Shown: positions 11,200 to 22,472 of the stretch, one piece after another
Position numbering within the stretch: the first letter of the stretch is position 1
Layout: each line of letters starts with the position of its first letter
NCBI GenBank assembly: GCA_963995505.1
Contig: OZ023199.1
Span: 4,025,906 to 4,089,905 of the forward strand
Direction: 5' to 3'
DNA length: 64,000 bases
Source of the DNA: Hypericum androsaemum
Taxonomy: Eukaryota > Streptophyta > Magnoliopsida > Malpighiales > Hypericaceae
Translations under genes and position numbers: made by a program
The notes under the pieces: model-generated
The model's database searches: none
Told to the model about the DNA's origin: nothing
The model's input: the letters and a program-made list of their open reading frames with translations, nothing else

Positions 11200-11946
11200 G
11201 GAAAAAGTACATTTTACCTACCTGTAGTTTGCCCGATTTCGCATTCAGGTCGTGTGGTTTCAATTTGATAATTTAGTCCCTGTGCTTTGCAATCTTTTAG
11301 AGCATACGGTCCACTCCGGATGACCGGGCTAAAAGTGCCACATGGCTTGCCATGTGGCGTAGAAAAATTACAAATCAAGCCACGTGGTGTGAAAAAATTA
11401 CAAATCAGTCCCAATTATTATTTATATTATTTCAGAAACCCCCACCTTCGTCCAAAAATCTAATTCGATCAAAACCCAATCCGATCAAGCTCGGACACCC
11501 CTGACGGTCTTTGGAGGAGGAGGAGAACATCGACGAGTTCTCTCCGATGAGGCAGAACGTCGATGGGTTCTCTCCGACAAGGTCGCCATCGGTATCCGTT
11601 CCGATGCCGTCGTCGCCTCCAAATATGGATGGCGACCTCGTCAGGGAGAACCTGTCGACGTTCTCCTCCTCCTCCAAAGACCGTCAGGGGTGTCCGAGCT
11701 TGATCGAATTGGATTTTGATCGAATTGAGTTTTTGGACGAAGGTGGGAGTTTTTGAAATAATATAAATAATAATTGGGACTGATTTATAATTTTTTCATA
11801 CCACGTGGTACTTTTAGTCCTGTCATCCGGAGTGGACCGTATGGTCTAAAAGATTGCAAAGTACAGGGACTAAATTACCAAATTGAAACTACACGGCCTG
11901 AACGTGAAATCGGACAAACCACAGGTAGGTAAAATATACTTTTCCC
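11200..11946. mobile_element. Fold-back element, 747 bp
   Basis: Almost the whole element is one inverted repeat: its left half (from GGAAAAAGTACATTTTACC) is complementary to its right half (to GGTAAAATATACTTTTCCC). It is flanked by AAAAATGAT at 11191-11199 and 11947-11955, a perfect 9-bp duplication typical of Mutator-like insertion. The apparent open frames on both strands in its centre are by-products of the palindrome. Transcription would give a long hairpin RNA, a potential small-RNA source. Confidence 0.85.
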
Positions 11947-12040
11947 AAAAATGATTGTTGGGGTAACTCTTGATTACAAAAATTTGAGTAAAAAAGACCG
12001 TTGCTGCCTTGGTGGGATGCTCCTCCTGATTATGAAATTT

Positions 12041-12726
12041 TTAGAAGAAAAGAGGGATCGTCTTGATGACGGAGTCATGGAGCCCGATTAGGAGAGTATA
12101 TGTGAAAGCCAGCGGCTCCGTCTGTGGAGGAATAGTCAAAACTGGGAGGGGAGGCGAGTCTAGGTTGGAGAACGTGGTGGAGTAGGACAGCAGCTGGAAC
12201 CTGCGGATGAGGTGGCGGGAGAGGAGGTGGGGGTAGGTGACTAGTAGAAAGGTCGCCGACACAACGACAACTATGGCGATGAGCGGCAGACTGAAGTCCA
12301 CGCCCGAGATCAGGGGTGGAGCCACCTTTAACATTGTGGGGGCAATTGCTCCCACTTAATTTTTTTTAGATTTGATAACTAGGTATATTTTTTAATGTAT
12401 GTCCCCACTAAAATTAGAAATTGACCCCACTAAAAAATTAATAAACCTAAAAATTGAAACCAAATCTTAAAAAAATTTAGGTATTCCTTAATCTTTTAAT
12501 ATATATTATAAGATCTTAATTAGTCTAACTATACTACTATAAATAATAAAGTAATCAACTATAAAAAATTAAAAAGATAGTACCTACCTACCTACTCCAG
12601 CCCAGTGGCTCACGCAGGTAAAAATTATATTGCCTCCACTTCCCAAAATTTCTGGCTCCGCCCCTGCCCCGAGATGTCAGTGTTGCTTGACGGCGGAGCA
12701 GACTGGCCGGCAGATGACGAAGACAT
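12041..12726 (-). pseudogene. ATL-type RING-H2 ubiquitin ligase fragment
   Basis: Read on the minus strand from an ATG at 12726, the sequence gives MSSSSAGQSAPPSSNTDISG. After the hAT-type insert (12311-12667) it continues VDFSLPLIAIVVVVSATFLL (membrane segment), TYPHLLSRHLIRRFQLLSYS and, near the end, GLHDSVIKTIP. This order, with a Ser-rich start, one transmembrane helix and a GLD-like box, is that of the ATL family of membrane RING-H2 ligases. The RING domain that should follow is absent, and the frame ends after IPLFF. It is a captured 5' fragment within the Helitron-like segment, broken again by a transposon. Confidence 0.7.
12311..12667. mobile_element. hAT-type MITE, 357 bp
   Basis: The ends are inverted: CAGGGGTGGAGCCA on the left and TGGCTCCGCCCCTG on the right. 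An 8-bp duplication CCCGAGAT flanks it (12303-12310 and 12668-12675). The 8-bp duplication and CAGGGG-type ends fit hAT elements. It interrupts the ATL fragment. Confidence 0.75.
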
Positions 12727-13084
12727 TTTTGGCGTGGTTGCGGACGTGGGTCCTGCGGATGGAGAAGGGAAGTGAGCTATGATCATCACATATATATTTG
12801 TTCCCTTTTCGCCTATTTAAATCGATGCAGTGATTCTCAGTGAGAATTCTACGGGTAAGAGAATATTCATCCATAAGATACCATTGAACCCACCAAATAA
12901 TCTTGAGATGTCATGATACGCAAGCAGTTTTCGGTAAGTATGTGTTTTGTATTCACGATGAATAAAGCACAAAGACAAACAATAAAAAATACAAATATTT
13001 ATCTGTCTGAACATGTCTTCAATAAGCGATATATTTTATGAGTTTTGAAACAGAACACTTGCATCGCGCGTACATCTTTGCTAA

Positions 13085-13432
13085 TTTTTAATTATAAGAA
13101 TCTAAACTTTAAATTTTTAACTCGAACCCGCATCTTTAAATTACAATAAGCCATTATAAAATTCTTAAATTATTAAAAATTCAGAAAAGTATATGAAAAT
13201 AATAAGGCAATGATTTTCATTTACTCTTCGTTTAAACTGTTGTTATGACATGAGTTTTTTACTGTAACTATTACTATCAATATCCATGATTCAATTAAGG
13301 TTCATCGTTTCATGAATTGTAACCAACGGTCGGTAAACTGTTGCTAGGGATACAATAACTATTGTAGTTTGTCATGGACAAAAATAAATGGCATAGTTCA
13401 CCAAAGAAATGATTTTTAAAGTAAAAAGAGAG
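13085..13432 (+). repeat. Distal part of tandem duplication copy 2
   Basis: Matches 7,722-8,097 of copy 1 with scattered substitutions, for example the shared phrases AACTCGAACCCGCATC and TTTGTCATGGACAAAAATAA. It shows that the downstream DNA was part of the duplicated unit and was later split from 9191-10129 by the Helitron-like insertion. Confidence 0.85.
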
Positions 13433-13566
13433 TATACAGGTTGCACCACTTTTCAAAGATTCCACCAAATTCGAATATGAATTAGTCGACGCAATAACAT
13501 CTAGATTACAAACCTCATTGATAATGATCAGTTGGATAAGAATAGTTGAGAAGTTCACCAAACAAC

Positions 13567-13586
13567 GTTGCTTATCACAAAAAAAT
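13567..13586 (+). mobile_element. 20-bp A-run retro-insertion upstream of PELPK gene
   Basis: GTTGCTTATCACAAAAAAAT is flanked by perfect copies of TTCACCAAACAAC (13554-13566 and 13587-13599). It sits about 160 bp upstream of the PELPK-like start codon, close to its core promoter. Confidence 0.6.
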
Positions 13587-13657
13587 TTCACCAAACAACA
13601 CTTATGATTTCCAACCAACTTCACTTAAAACTTTGACTACCCTCCACTTCTAACCTC

Positions 13658-13664
13658 TATAAAA
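13658..13664 (+). promoter_or_regulatory. TATA box of PELPK-like gene
   Basis: TATAAAA in the context CTCTATAAAATCCCC, 83 bp upstream of the ATG at 13747. Confidence 0.6.
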
Positions 13665-13746
13665 TCCCCTCAAGAACCACATTAGTTCTAACCATCATAA
13701 AGAAAACACATACTATACAGGTTGCACCAAATTATAAGGCAGAGAT

Positions 13747-14061
13747 ATGGCCTCCTTGCGCTTCCTAGTTCCGGTGCTCTTCCTGATCGCCTCGACCGTC
13801 ATGATCATCAGCTGCGCCGCGATCCGGCTCGCGGAGCCTCGCCACCTTCTCGACTTACCGCCACTTCCGAAACCTGTGATTCCCGAGTTGCCAAAGCCAG
13901 AAGTTCCTACGCTGCCGGAGCTGCCAAAACCTGAGATTCCCGAGCTTCCAAAACCTGAGTTGCCTGAGCTGCCTCCGTTGCCCAAACCGGAAGTCTCTAC
14001 GTTGCCTCATGAGCTGCCAAAACCCACGTTGCCTACCATACCAAGCAAAGCTACTCCTTGA
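13747..14061 (+). CDS. Secreted PELPK-type proline-rich protein
   Basis: Single-exon gene of 104 aa. A hydrophobic signal peptide (MASLRFLVPVLFLIAS..., ending near SCAA) is followed by RHLLDLPPLPKP and then Pro-rich repeats built on PELPKPE: IPELPKPEVPTLPELPKPE, then IPELPKPELPEL. The C-terminus is TIPSKATP. Arabidopsis PELPK1 is a cell-wall protein with this repeat; the Lys-Pro pattern is thought to allow ionic binding to pectin. There are no cysteines in the mature part. The TATA box and the Met directly after the A-rich leader support this start. A related gene lies 27 kb downstream (40,672). Confidence 0.85.
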   Translation: MASLRFLVPVLFLIASTVMIISCAAIRLAEPRHLLDLPPLPKPVIPELPKPEVPTLPELPKPEIPELPKPELPELPPLPKPEVSTLPHELPKPTLPTIPSKATP

Positions 14062-15139
14062 GAACTAATCTGATGATGGTGTTTCTCCTTTTGTTGTGAT
14101 TTCATTTCGTATCTTATCGTCGTATATTGTAACGTTTCATTATACGTTAATTATTATATGATTTCGTTGTATTTTATCGTTTTTTAATGGGCTTATTATC
14201 TTGTGAACTGTCAGTGTAATCTATGATTTATTTAAATATATAAAAATTTCAGTGTATTTATGTTATAACTAAGGGAGTCATTTTTGACATGATTTTGTTC
14301 ATATTTTATTTTATGGTTTGCTTCAATGTTGAAAGCTCATTTTGGAAAGTATCATCTTATCCTGTAACTAACATCATCTTATGCCTTTATACTAATTGAT
14401 TACATAAGTAAACTTTTACACCAAAATTATACTTGTTAGAGATTGAAGCCTAGATCTTTGTTAATTCTTATTACACATTGTATCATTATGCCAAATGTCC
14501 TTTGACAATTGATATCTACTTAATGGACCTAGACAATAGGCACTATGTTCTTTTGGTTGATAGTGATACCACCGGATATCCAGACACCTACTGAATATTA
14601 CTCCAACTTTGAATCGAGTAAGATCTTTGAAAGATGGTAAAGCTCCCAACAAGTATTTAACAATGCTATATATTTAAAAAGGTTCAAACTTGAAATTTAT
14701 TGGTTAAACTAAAATAACTCGAACAACAAAACAATGTTTTTAAAAATGGACCAAAAGTCGACTTGTATTTTTCTCTATTTCTCGGCCCGACCAGTTGAAT
14801 CATCGGTTTCATCGAACATATTTTATTTATAATATTTTATTAAATAATTATATTAGTATTAAAAAGTCAAATAATTTGTAAATAATTTTATATCACCTCT
14901 AAATTTATTGCAAATGCTATCATTTACACGTATCAAAATCATAATATAATAATTTTTAATCTAACAAAACTCGATTTTTAATCTAGCCAGGTGAATCGTT
15001 TAGTCCAACTAATTAAACAGATAGAACTGAATTAACACCCAATTCAAGTGTTCCAACATTGACCAAAATTTTTTTTCTCATAAAAACGACCTAGTCGGAC
15101 ACTTCTAAAAGTTAAAACGACGTAAGGGCTTGTTGGCAA
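14062..15139. other. AT-rich intergenic region
   Basis: No gene was recognised. Near 14,730-14,830 and 15,065-15,120 there are diverged GACC/GGTC-rich blocks next to TTTTTAAAAATGG-like ends. They resemble the GACCGG-type inverted-repeat elements found elsewhere in the window, but no target duplication could be identified. Confidence 0.45.
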
Positions 15140-15150
15140 CATCAGAATTT

Positions 15151-15840
15151 GTTGGAGTATTTGGCTGTCTAGGAATAGGTTTCTTTTTGAAGGGATTAGT
15201 ATTGATCCCTTGAACACGGTTTTACAGGCATCTCATTACTGCAATGAATTTTTGCAGGTTACAGGTACTTCTTCGGGGCTTCAGTCATCTGCTGAACCTC
15301 TACAAACTTCGTGGATCGCGCCTCCGCAGGGGATCCTGAAGTTCAGTTGCGACGCGTCATGGACGGAGAGTTCATCCCTGTCCGGAATCGCCGTGATTGC
15401 CCGGAATTACAAAGGCCTTGCTGTTGCAGGCCAGACAGACCTTATTCTGGCTGAGTCTCCTTTGGTAGCTGAACTTAATGCCATTGCCTTATCGATGGAC
15501 CTCATCAGGAAGCTTTTTCTTGGCGTCGATTCGGTTGTTGAAACAGATTGCTTGCTGGCTTTTAATTTTATCCAGGACACCAATGCCTTTCTGCCTTGGA
15601 AAATTGAAGCCCTGGTCAAGAACATTCGCCTGTTACTGGCTGCTCTTCCTAGATGCAAGCTCAATCTAATTTCTAGGTTGCAAAATTCCACTGTCGATTG
15701 GATTTGCAAGCGTGTTAGATTGGGCTCCCTTCCTTGTAACTGGCTTATCCTTCATCCAATAGATTTGGATGCATTGCTGTATTCTGACTTTCCAACGTGA
15801 TCAATATAGTTTGGTGTGGCTGTTTTTCCTAAAAAAAAAA
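15151..15840 (+). mobile_element. 5'-truncated LINE with RNase H domain
   Basis: Flanked by perfect CATCAGAATTT copies (15140-15150 and 15841-15851) and ending in ten A residues. The open frame runs to the stop at 15798-15800. It reads WSIWLSRNRFLFEG, then the plant LINE RNase H-like domain: LKFSCDASW, AESPLVAELNAI and VVETDCLLAFNFI, which supply the D-E-D acidic residues. It ends LLYSDFPT. Endonuclease and reverse transcriptase are missing, so it cannot move on its own. It landed 114 bp upstream of the Rab escort protein start codon, in the same orientation. Confidence 0.92.
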
Positions 15841-15953
15841 CATCAGAATTTAAGTTTGGGCCATACAACAAGAAGGCCCGAGTTCCTCTTCTTATTTTCC
15901 TCTCCTCTCCTCTCCTGTGCTGCTTCCCCTTCTTTGGTCAAACCTTTCCGGAG

Positions 15954-18900
15954 ATGAGTCAACATCACGAGCAACCCTCGTACCCGCCCATCGATCCAAC
16001 AACCTTCGACCTGGTGGTGGTCGGAACCGGCCTCCCGGAGTCCGTCATAGCCGCGGCGGCCTCCTCCGCCGGAAAGACGGTCCTCCACCTCGACCCGAAC
16101 CCCTTCTACGGGTCCCACTCCTCCTCCCTCTCCCTCTCCGACCTCTCCTCCTTCCTCCTCACCTCCTCCCCCGTCTACTCCGCGGTCGAGATCTCCCCCT
16201 CCCCCTCCCCGCCCGAGCTCGAGGGGCAATCCGGTAAATTCCTCCTCGACGTGTCCGGCGCGCGCGCCCTCTTCTGCGCGGGCCGAGCCGTTGACCTTCT
16301 GGTCAAGTCCGGGGCCAGCAACTACGTGGAGTTCAAGGGCGTGGACGCGAGCTTCGTCTTCCTCGAGGGGAGGCTCTGCAAGGTTCCGGATTCGAGGGCC
16401 GCGATATTCAAGGACAGGGGGCTCGGGCTGAGGGAGAAGAACCAGCTCATGAGGTTCTTCAAGCTTGTTCAAGCACATTTGGCTTCCGAGTCCGGAGCGG
16501 CGGCCGAGGAGGAGGAGGAGGGTGTTGGGAAGGGGAGGGTTTCGGATGCGGATTTGGAGACTCCGTTTGTGGACTTCTTGAGTAAGATGAAGCTGCCTCC
16601 CAATATTAAATCGTCCGTCTTCTCTTTCCTTTTCGTTCTTTCCTTTTCGATGTTTTTGTATAATGTGTATAATCCTCGGTCTAGATGATCTGTTATATTG
16701 CAGTGTATATTGGATTAGGGATGGTAGCGAGTCGCTGTGTGTTGGTTTTGTGGTCCTCGATTCGCCGTTTATTCTTTGGCGTTTGATCTTCCTTAGGTTC
16801 GTTCATCTGACTGTCTAAAATTGTCCTTGCAGAATAATCCTCTATGCGATAGCCATGGCTGACTATGATCAAGAAGACAAAGAAACATGTAAGGACCTAC
16901 TCTACACAAAAGACGGGATCGATCGACTAGCTCTTTATCAATCATCAATTGGAAGGTTGGTCATTAACTAGCTGTTTCATGCGCCTTTCCTTTCTAAGTT
17001 TATGTCCTTGCCTCTTTATGTTCCGGTGGCACATGCATCTTTTCATTGAAATGGTGATTGCTGAGGAAGTGCTGCAATGATCTCTATGATACTTAGTTTC
17101 TGTGTAAAGTTAAGATTGAAAAAAAAAGTGGAAAATGTAGTTAATGTTTGGGGTTAACTTTTCTTTTCATGCAAAAATAATTAATTGAAGCTGGTATTTT
17201 GTTCTTGTCCCAAACTTTTTTATTATGCAGACAATTTTCTAGATGCTAAGCATTCTTTGAATAGTTGCAATAATTTTAATGCTCATTCCATCATTTTGCA
17301 ATGGCTCAAGTTTTTTCTACACACATGTCATCAGCAGGAATATTCTTTGTTCTAAATATTCATATGCTTTCAGGTTTTCAAACACACCCGGTGCAATGAT
17401 TTATCCTATTTATGGTCTAGGAGAACTACCGCAAGCCTTCTGTCGTCGAGCTGCTGTCAAAGGATGTATCTATGTAAGTTCCATCAGAAAGGTCTTATAT
17501 GTTTTTCAATTGGGTCGACTTTAAGAGTCATGTTGATCCATGGACCTTCTGGTGGTTAATCACATGCCTGCAGGCCAAGAATATATTACTCTGAAATTGG
17601 GAGAATATTTTTCTGACCTATTTCTTGGATACTCTAATGGGTTCCATTATGTCATATCACTTTTGGACCTAATATTTCAGATTCCTTATGAGGTATGGCT
17701 AAATTGTTTTTTTTTTCAGTATGAAGAGGTATAGCTAAATTGAATGCAAGTGAAACTTCTTAACCATTTATGCTTGATTATATTGTTTTCTTTTTCACTT
17801 TTTTTGGTTCTATGGTTTAAATAGTTTGAGGAGAGCATGAGAAGATATAATAAGAATCAGCGCTCTTGATTTTAGGACTAGTACAAAGCCAAGAAAGTAA
17901 GAACTGGGCCCTTCCTAGATAATAAGCTTTTGTGTGTTAAAGGGATTATTTTAATACCAACATTTACCTCCAATGCATCGACTTTTGCTCCTTTCATTTT
18001 ACTTGCATGTTTTAGTATATACATGATTGGTGCTTTATTTTTTAATGAAGAAGTTATACTTATTTGCATGAGGAATTTTCATCATTCAGGTTTTGCGAAT
18101 GCCAGTGACCGCGTTGCTAACAGAGGAGGTCCGTTATCTTATGCTTTATTTATTGACTGAAATACGTTTTCCATACAGTTTTTTGTTTATCTGGCACATA
18201 AGGTTGAAACTTCTATCCACATCTTTCTAGGATGGTGGTTGTTACAAAGGTGTGAGATTGGCTTCTGGACAAGAGATATACAGCCGTAATCTGGTTCTGG
18301 ATCCATCCTTCACAATTTCATCACATTTGGTATCTCCATCTGATCAACTTCACGAAAGGCTCCACTTAAATGATAAACTAGGTGCACAAAAAAAAGTGGC
18401 CAGAGGAATATGCATTACAAGAGGTTCTTTGAAGCAAGATATTTCAAATCTTTTCGCCGTGTTTCCTCCACGTTGTAAGATTTAGTTTTTGGTTTCTGCC
18501 CCTTTGCTTAATTGGAAGTCAGAAAAGTTGTGTAATTGACCTTTTAGTTTCCTTCTGTTTCCAGCTTTGTTCAGTGAACAGGTCACTTCCGTGCGAGCTT
18601 TACAAATAAGTGGCAATTTAGCTGTTTGTCCTCAGGGCATGTAAGTTGTTGCATATCCTTTTATAGACTCAGATAATAATCCACTTTTCAGTATCCCCTT
18701 TCATTTAACTTCTGCGTATTGTAAATCTGTTATTTATTAAAAGACAACTGTGTATCGTTGATATTTGCCAAAAAAAAAAGCTGTATTACTGCTGTTGAGC
18801 AGTCATCGCAGCTCAAGTTCGCTGGTTGTTTCAGCGGATAAGGAAAATGATCTGGGAAATTAATGGGCTGGATAATATTATGGGTTTCGTGAGGGGCTCT

Positions 18901-20299
18901 TGGGAAAGACATGGAAAAGATTGTTCTAATCCAGATTAGTTGAACTGTCATGGTAGAGTGCTTTGGTTTCCAAGTGCGGATAATTGCATCGTTTAAAAGT
19001 CTGTTAGTTTGTCTTGCTTAGCATTTCATATTTTGTTTCCTGGCTATCTCTTAGCAGATGTGACGACAACATCGCCTCTACATCTTCTTGCCTTCTGCTT
19101 AATGCCGAATTCAGTATTCTTTTTCTTCTTCTCTCTTTTCTTCAGGTTTGTGTTATATCTCTCTGCTCTATGTGATCAAATCGACGACGGCAAGAAGTTG
19201 CTCAATTCAGCTATAGAAGCCATTCTATCTTCTCCTAATTCTACTAATCCTGAAAATTCCGAGGATGCAAAGCCAACAATACTTTGGCGTGCTTTATATA
19301 TCCAGGATCTGACCACGGTTTCCTTCTTTCTCTGACTCCTGGAATGATATTTATTGTTTCAATTTTAGGAGACAATAAAAGTAACGATCATCCTAGCTAG
19401 TATTTTCCCTTGAAATTTGAACTTTTGTCTAGCTGTTGTAGTTGTCTTGGGATCTTTGTCGTTCAGGTCCAGTGAATTCTTATTCGCCAGTAAGACTCGC
19501 CTACACTAATACTAGGGTCTGAAAACAGGAGTTAATTTCTACTTTTGAGCTACTGCAAAATTATCGCAAGGACTACATGCGTCGGTTCGAATTTGAATTT
19601 TTTACTTGTCATCCAAATTGTTTCAGCTATAAAACCGAAAGCCCACAGGAATATGAATCTGTAACTAGTTTTTAGCTACTCTTTGGTGAATGTGATTGAA
19701 TCCGTAAATCTTACTGAAAGCTGTGCCGGAATTCTTAGATCTAGAATCATTTATAATTTATTTTTGTTTAGTGACGTCAAGATATATTTCAGGCTCAATT
19801 TGGTCCTATCTGTTCCACTCCCATGCCTGATGGACATCTCAGCCACAACAATCTTTTACAAGTTGCGACGGAGGTAAATCTGTCCTCTATGCTAATCCGT
19901 GCTATACACATTCTACCACTTCATTGTATTTCCATCAAACTTCTTACACCTGATATATGTTTTCAGCATTCACGCCCTTGTGCTGCTATACGCATGTTAT
20001 TAGTCTTGTTCATCAGTCAAGGATAAATGGGGAATAGACAATCGTTCTTGAGTTTGTGAAATGAGTAGAACCTTCTAAGTTCGTGTGCGTCAACCCGAGT
20101 TCAAAGCTTGCGTCTGTACCCTGGGTTGGTTACGGGATGCTTAAAGCATGAATAACTGAACCACTGCAATTGGCTGGCTTTATGGTTTGTTGGTTGATCT
20201 TTTTGCCCATATTATCCGTGTATACAGCTGTTTCAGAAATTGTATCCCGGTGAAGAATTCTTCCCGGAGACAGCCACGCCGGAGGATTCCGAGGACTAA
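15954..20299 (+). CDS. REP: Rab escort protein (REP)
   Basis: REP presents newly made Rab GTPases to geranylgeranyl transferase and delivers prenylated Rabs to membranes. Nine exons join in phase: 15954-16612, 16833-16955, 17374-17473, 18090-18128, 18231-18474, 18565-18640, 19146-19317, 19793-19873 and 20228-20299, giving 521 aa. The GDI/REP fold begins FDLVVVGTGLPESVIAA (residues 18-34) with HLDPNPFYGS. Later GDI-type motifs include MIYPIYGLGELPQAFCRRAA and KGCIYVLRMPV. The tail LYPGEEFFPE is typical of plant REPs. The start is the ATG after the pyrimidine-rich leader. An in-frame ATG at 15816 would add residues encoded by the adjacent LINE tail and is not conserved. Exon 1 is very GC- and Ser-rich. 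Confidence 0.92.
17707..17725 (-). mobile_element. 19-bp T-run retro-insertion in REP intron 3
   Basis: TTTTTTTTTTCAGTATGAA is flanked by 17-bp direct repeats GAGGTATGGCTAAATTG (17690-17706) and GAGGTATAGCTAAATTG (17726-17742), which differ at one base. It lies within the intron, away from the splice sites. Confidence 0.7.
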
Positions 20300-20650
20300 G
20301 CTCCGGCTTCAGATGCTTGGATCAATTTCAGGTGTACGCTCTGTATCAAAAAGGTAAAGCTTCAATGCTCGTAGACACATGGATCAATTGCAGAACTTTG
20401 GAATTCGCCCTTGATGCACATTGTCGTGGCCGCAGGGAACCGCTGCGTGGTATTCTAATCTCTCTTACTCGGCCACTGTTGAATTGTAATTGTTTGTAAT
20501 ACGTAGTTGCATTTCTCTGAGCCCGTCTCTTTTTTCTCTCCATTTCTCTTTTTTGAATCAATGGTCTTCATTTTTCTTTTTATAGGACCTCAGATTTTTC
20601 GAGTTTCAACATAGTTGAAGTTTTCTGTTCTCATTCGAAACATTTTCCGA
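20300..20650. other. REP 3' flank
   Basis: 3' untranslated and intergenic sequence after the REP stop. No gene was recognised before the duplicated unit starts near 20,655. Confidence 0.5.
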
Positions 20651-20654
20651 GTGC

Positions 20655-20795
20655 TCGACTCTGGCAGAAATATCTACAATCTTGAGTTTACCAAGTGTCG
20701 CCTCATTTGTAGAAGTCTTGGACAAGGTCCATCAATTTTGGAAAGTAGATAGTGAATCCTCAAAACACAAGCCAAAGGGTATTATTTAAGCCTAG
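20655..20795 (+). other. Short coding-like segment, unit A copy
   Basis: Encodes a peptide reading STLAEISTILSLPSVASF, then EVLDKVHQFWKVDSES, nearly identical to a segment at 31,590-31,730 in unit B. It is not recognised and has no start codon in frame. In unit A the frame breaks shortly after KHKP. Confidence 0.3.
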
Positions 20796-22472
20796 TGTAA
20801 AGAAAGTTCAGGGTTCAAATATTAGCGATGATAAGAGTTTGAATTCCGGCTATTCTCTACTCTACACCTTTCTTATATCATTAGAGCAAGTGTGGTTGTT
20901 GATAGTTTCCGTAGAAGATAAACGTGTGACAATGCTCACATGATTTAACCGTTGCGTCCAGTGGGTGGGAGTCCAGGATTGATTGAATATTGGTGTACGC
21001 TTGTTCAATCGGGCTTTGATATTTGATATTCAAATTATTCTATGCGGTCCATTTTCTGGAATTTTTTTAGAAATGTCATTAGATGGATGGGCAGAGAGAA
21101 ATATCTCTCTTGTGATTAAATAATTGGTAAATAAGATAATTGTTAGAGAGTTTGGATTGAGCGGTGTCAATTAGGGCTGAGCATTTGGTATTAATCGAAT
21201 TTTTCAATCAACTATATCGAAATCTAAAAAAATGCCTACCAATCTGATTCCAAACATAATTTGGTAAGAATACCGAACACCGAATTAGATTTTGATAAAT
21301 TTTATCGAATTTATCAAATTGTTGGGAAAAAAAGTTAATTCATCATTAATTCATCAATATAAGATGAAAGTAATGGCAATAATCGGAACAATAAATTGAC
21401 ATCGTGGTTGTCACGTGTGTGGGTTTGACAAGATAAAGAAGTAGAAATGTATCTTCCGGCGACGACGTCTAGTGCGTGGTGGTTGGTGGCTAGTGGGGGC
21501 CTGGGTCTCCGGAGAATTTCGAAGAAGAGTATGCAGGGCGAGAAAACTGAAAAGGTTTTGTGTATCGGGGTGCGATGTGATTTAGATTTTCCGTTTTCTT
21601 ATATACTTAGGAAAATTATATTTTAGTACTATGATATATTAGAAATTTCAATAGAATATCGATATTTACAGAAATTATGATGAATATCCATATTTACCAA
21701 AATTATAAGAAAACCCTTCAAAATTAAATCACCATTAATAATTTCTCGATCTCGAACTCCCGATTATTAAAATTTTACAGAATATATCGAATTTCAATAA
21801 CTATTTACACACCCCTAAATCACACTAATATGATAGACATCACCATTGGGAGTGAAACATAGAATATTGATTTAGTGTATCAAAATGCGTGTAAATCGGA
21901 CGACCGTAAAACTTCACGCGAGATACCAGAAGTGTGTTGATATTGCTTTTCACACATGTACGTCCTCAATTTCTCCAAATCAAATACTCTCTCATAAAAG
22001 TTGTGTATTAATTATCTCTTGATATACTCGTACTAAATTTATTCATTTCCTAAAAACAACAATTAATACAAAAAAAATTCAAATATCAAGAAATTTATTA
22101 ATTGGCTCGTTCGTTTGTTAATATAGAAAAATATCATTAAAATAGAAGTAATATTTTTTTTTGAAAATAAACAATATAAAAAACTATATCCCATTGTTGT
22201 AATCACTGGCACATGATGGATGCAGTGAACACTATATACTATGCGACACACGCTTCGGTATACCATGCTTCGAAGAATTGTATATTGTAATGTGGTGCTC
22301 TTGCGCTTATTCCGAACCCAATATGTGCTCTTTCTTAGGAGAAATTTTCTATTTTATTTAACTCAAATTTGAATTAATCGTTCAAATAAATATTCACTCG
22401 GTATCATAAAAAAAATTGGAATTGGAAAGGATTTTATAATAGGAAGATCTGTTCCCTGAGGGCCCAATATGG

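Larger units (their letters stand above)
10130..13084 (+). mobile_element. Probable gene-capturing Helitron
   Basis: Relative to tandem copy 1, the sequence 10130-13084 is a precise insertion between A (10129) and T (13085) with no target duplication. It begins TCTTACTATAATAATG, similar to the usual plant Helitron 5' end. It ends CTAA, preceded by the GC-rich GCATCGCGCG. A-T insertion, TC start and CTRR end are the defining Helitron features. The 3' hairpin is weak and no RepHel gene is present, so it is non-autonomous. It carries fragments of two unrelated genes (patatin-like, plus strand; ATL RING, minus strand) and was later hit by a fold-back element and a hAT-type MITE. Confidence 0.65.

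Noticed and set aside
11432..11756. Paired 81-codon open frames on both strands
   Set aside because: They mirror each other because the element is a palindrome, and there is no similarity to known proteins.
15816..15953. Upstream in-frame ATG extending Rab escort protein by 46 residues
   Set aside because: The added residues are encoded partly by the LINE A-tail and the target duplication, so they cannot be an ancestral N-terminus; the ATG at 15954 gives a conventional start.
15843..16478. Long minus-strand open frame opposite REP exon 1
   Set aside because: It is an antisense shadow of the GC-rich exon 1; composition is Gly/Glu-rich and no domain is visible.
18755..18790. A-run in REP intron 6 as a micro-insertion
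   Set aside because: No matching direct repeat could be found on the other side.
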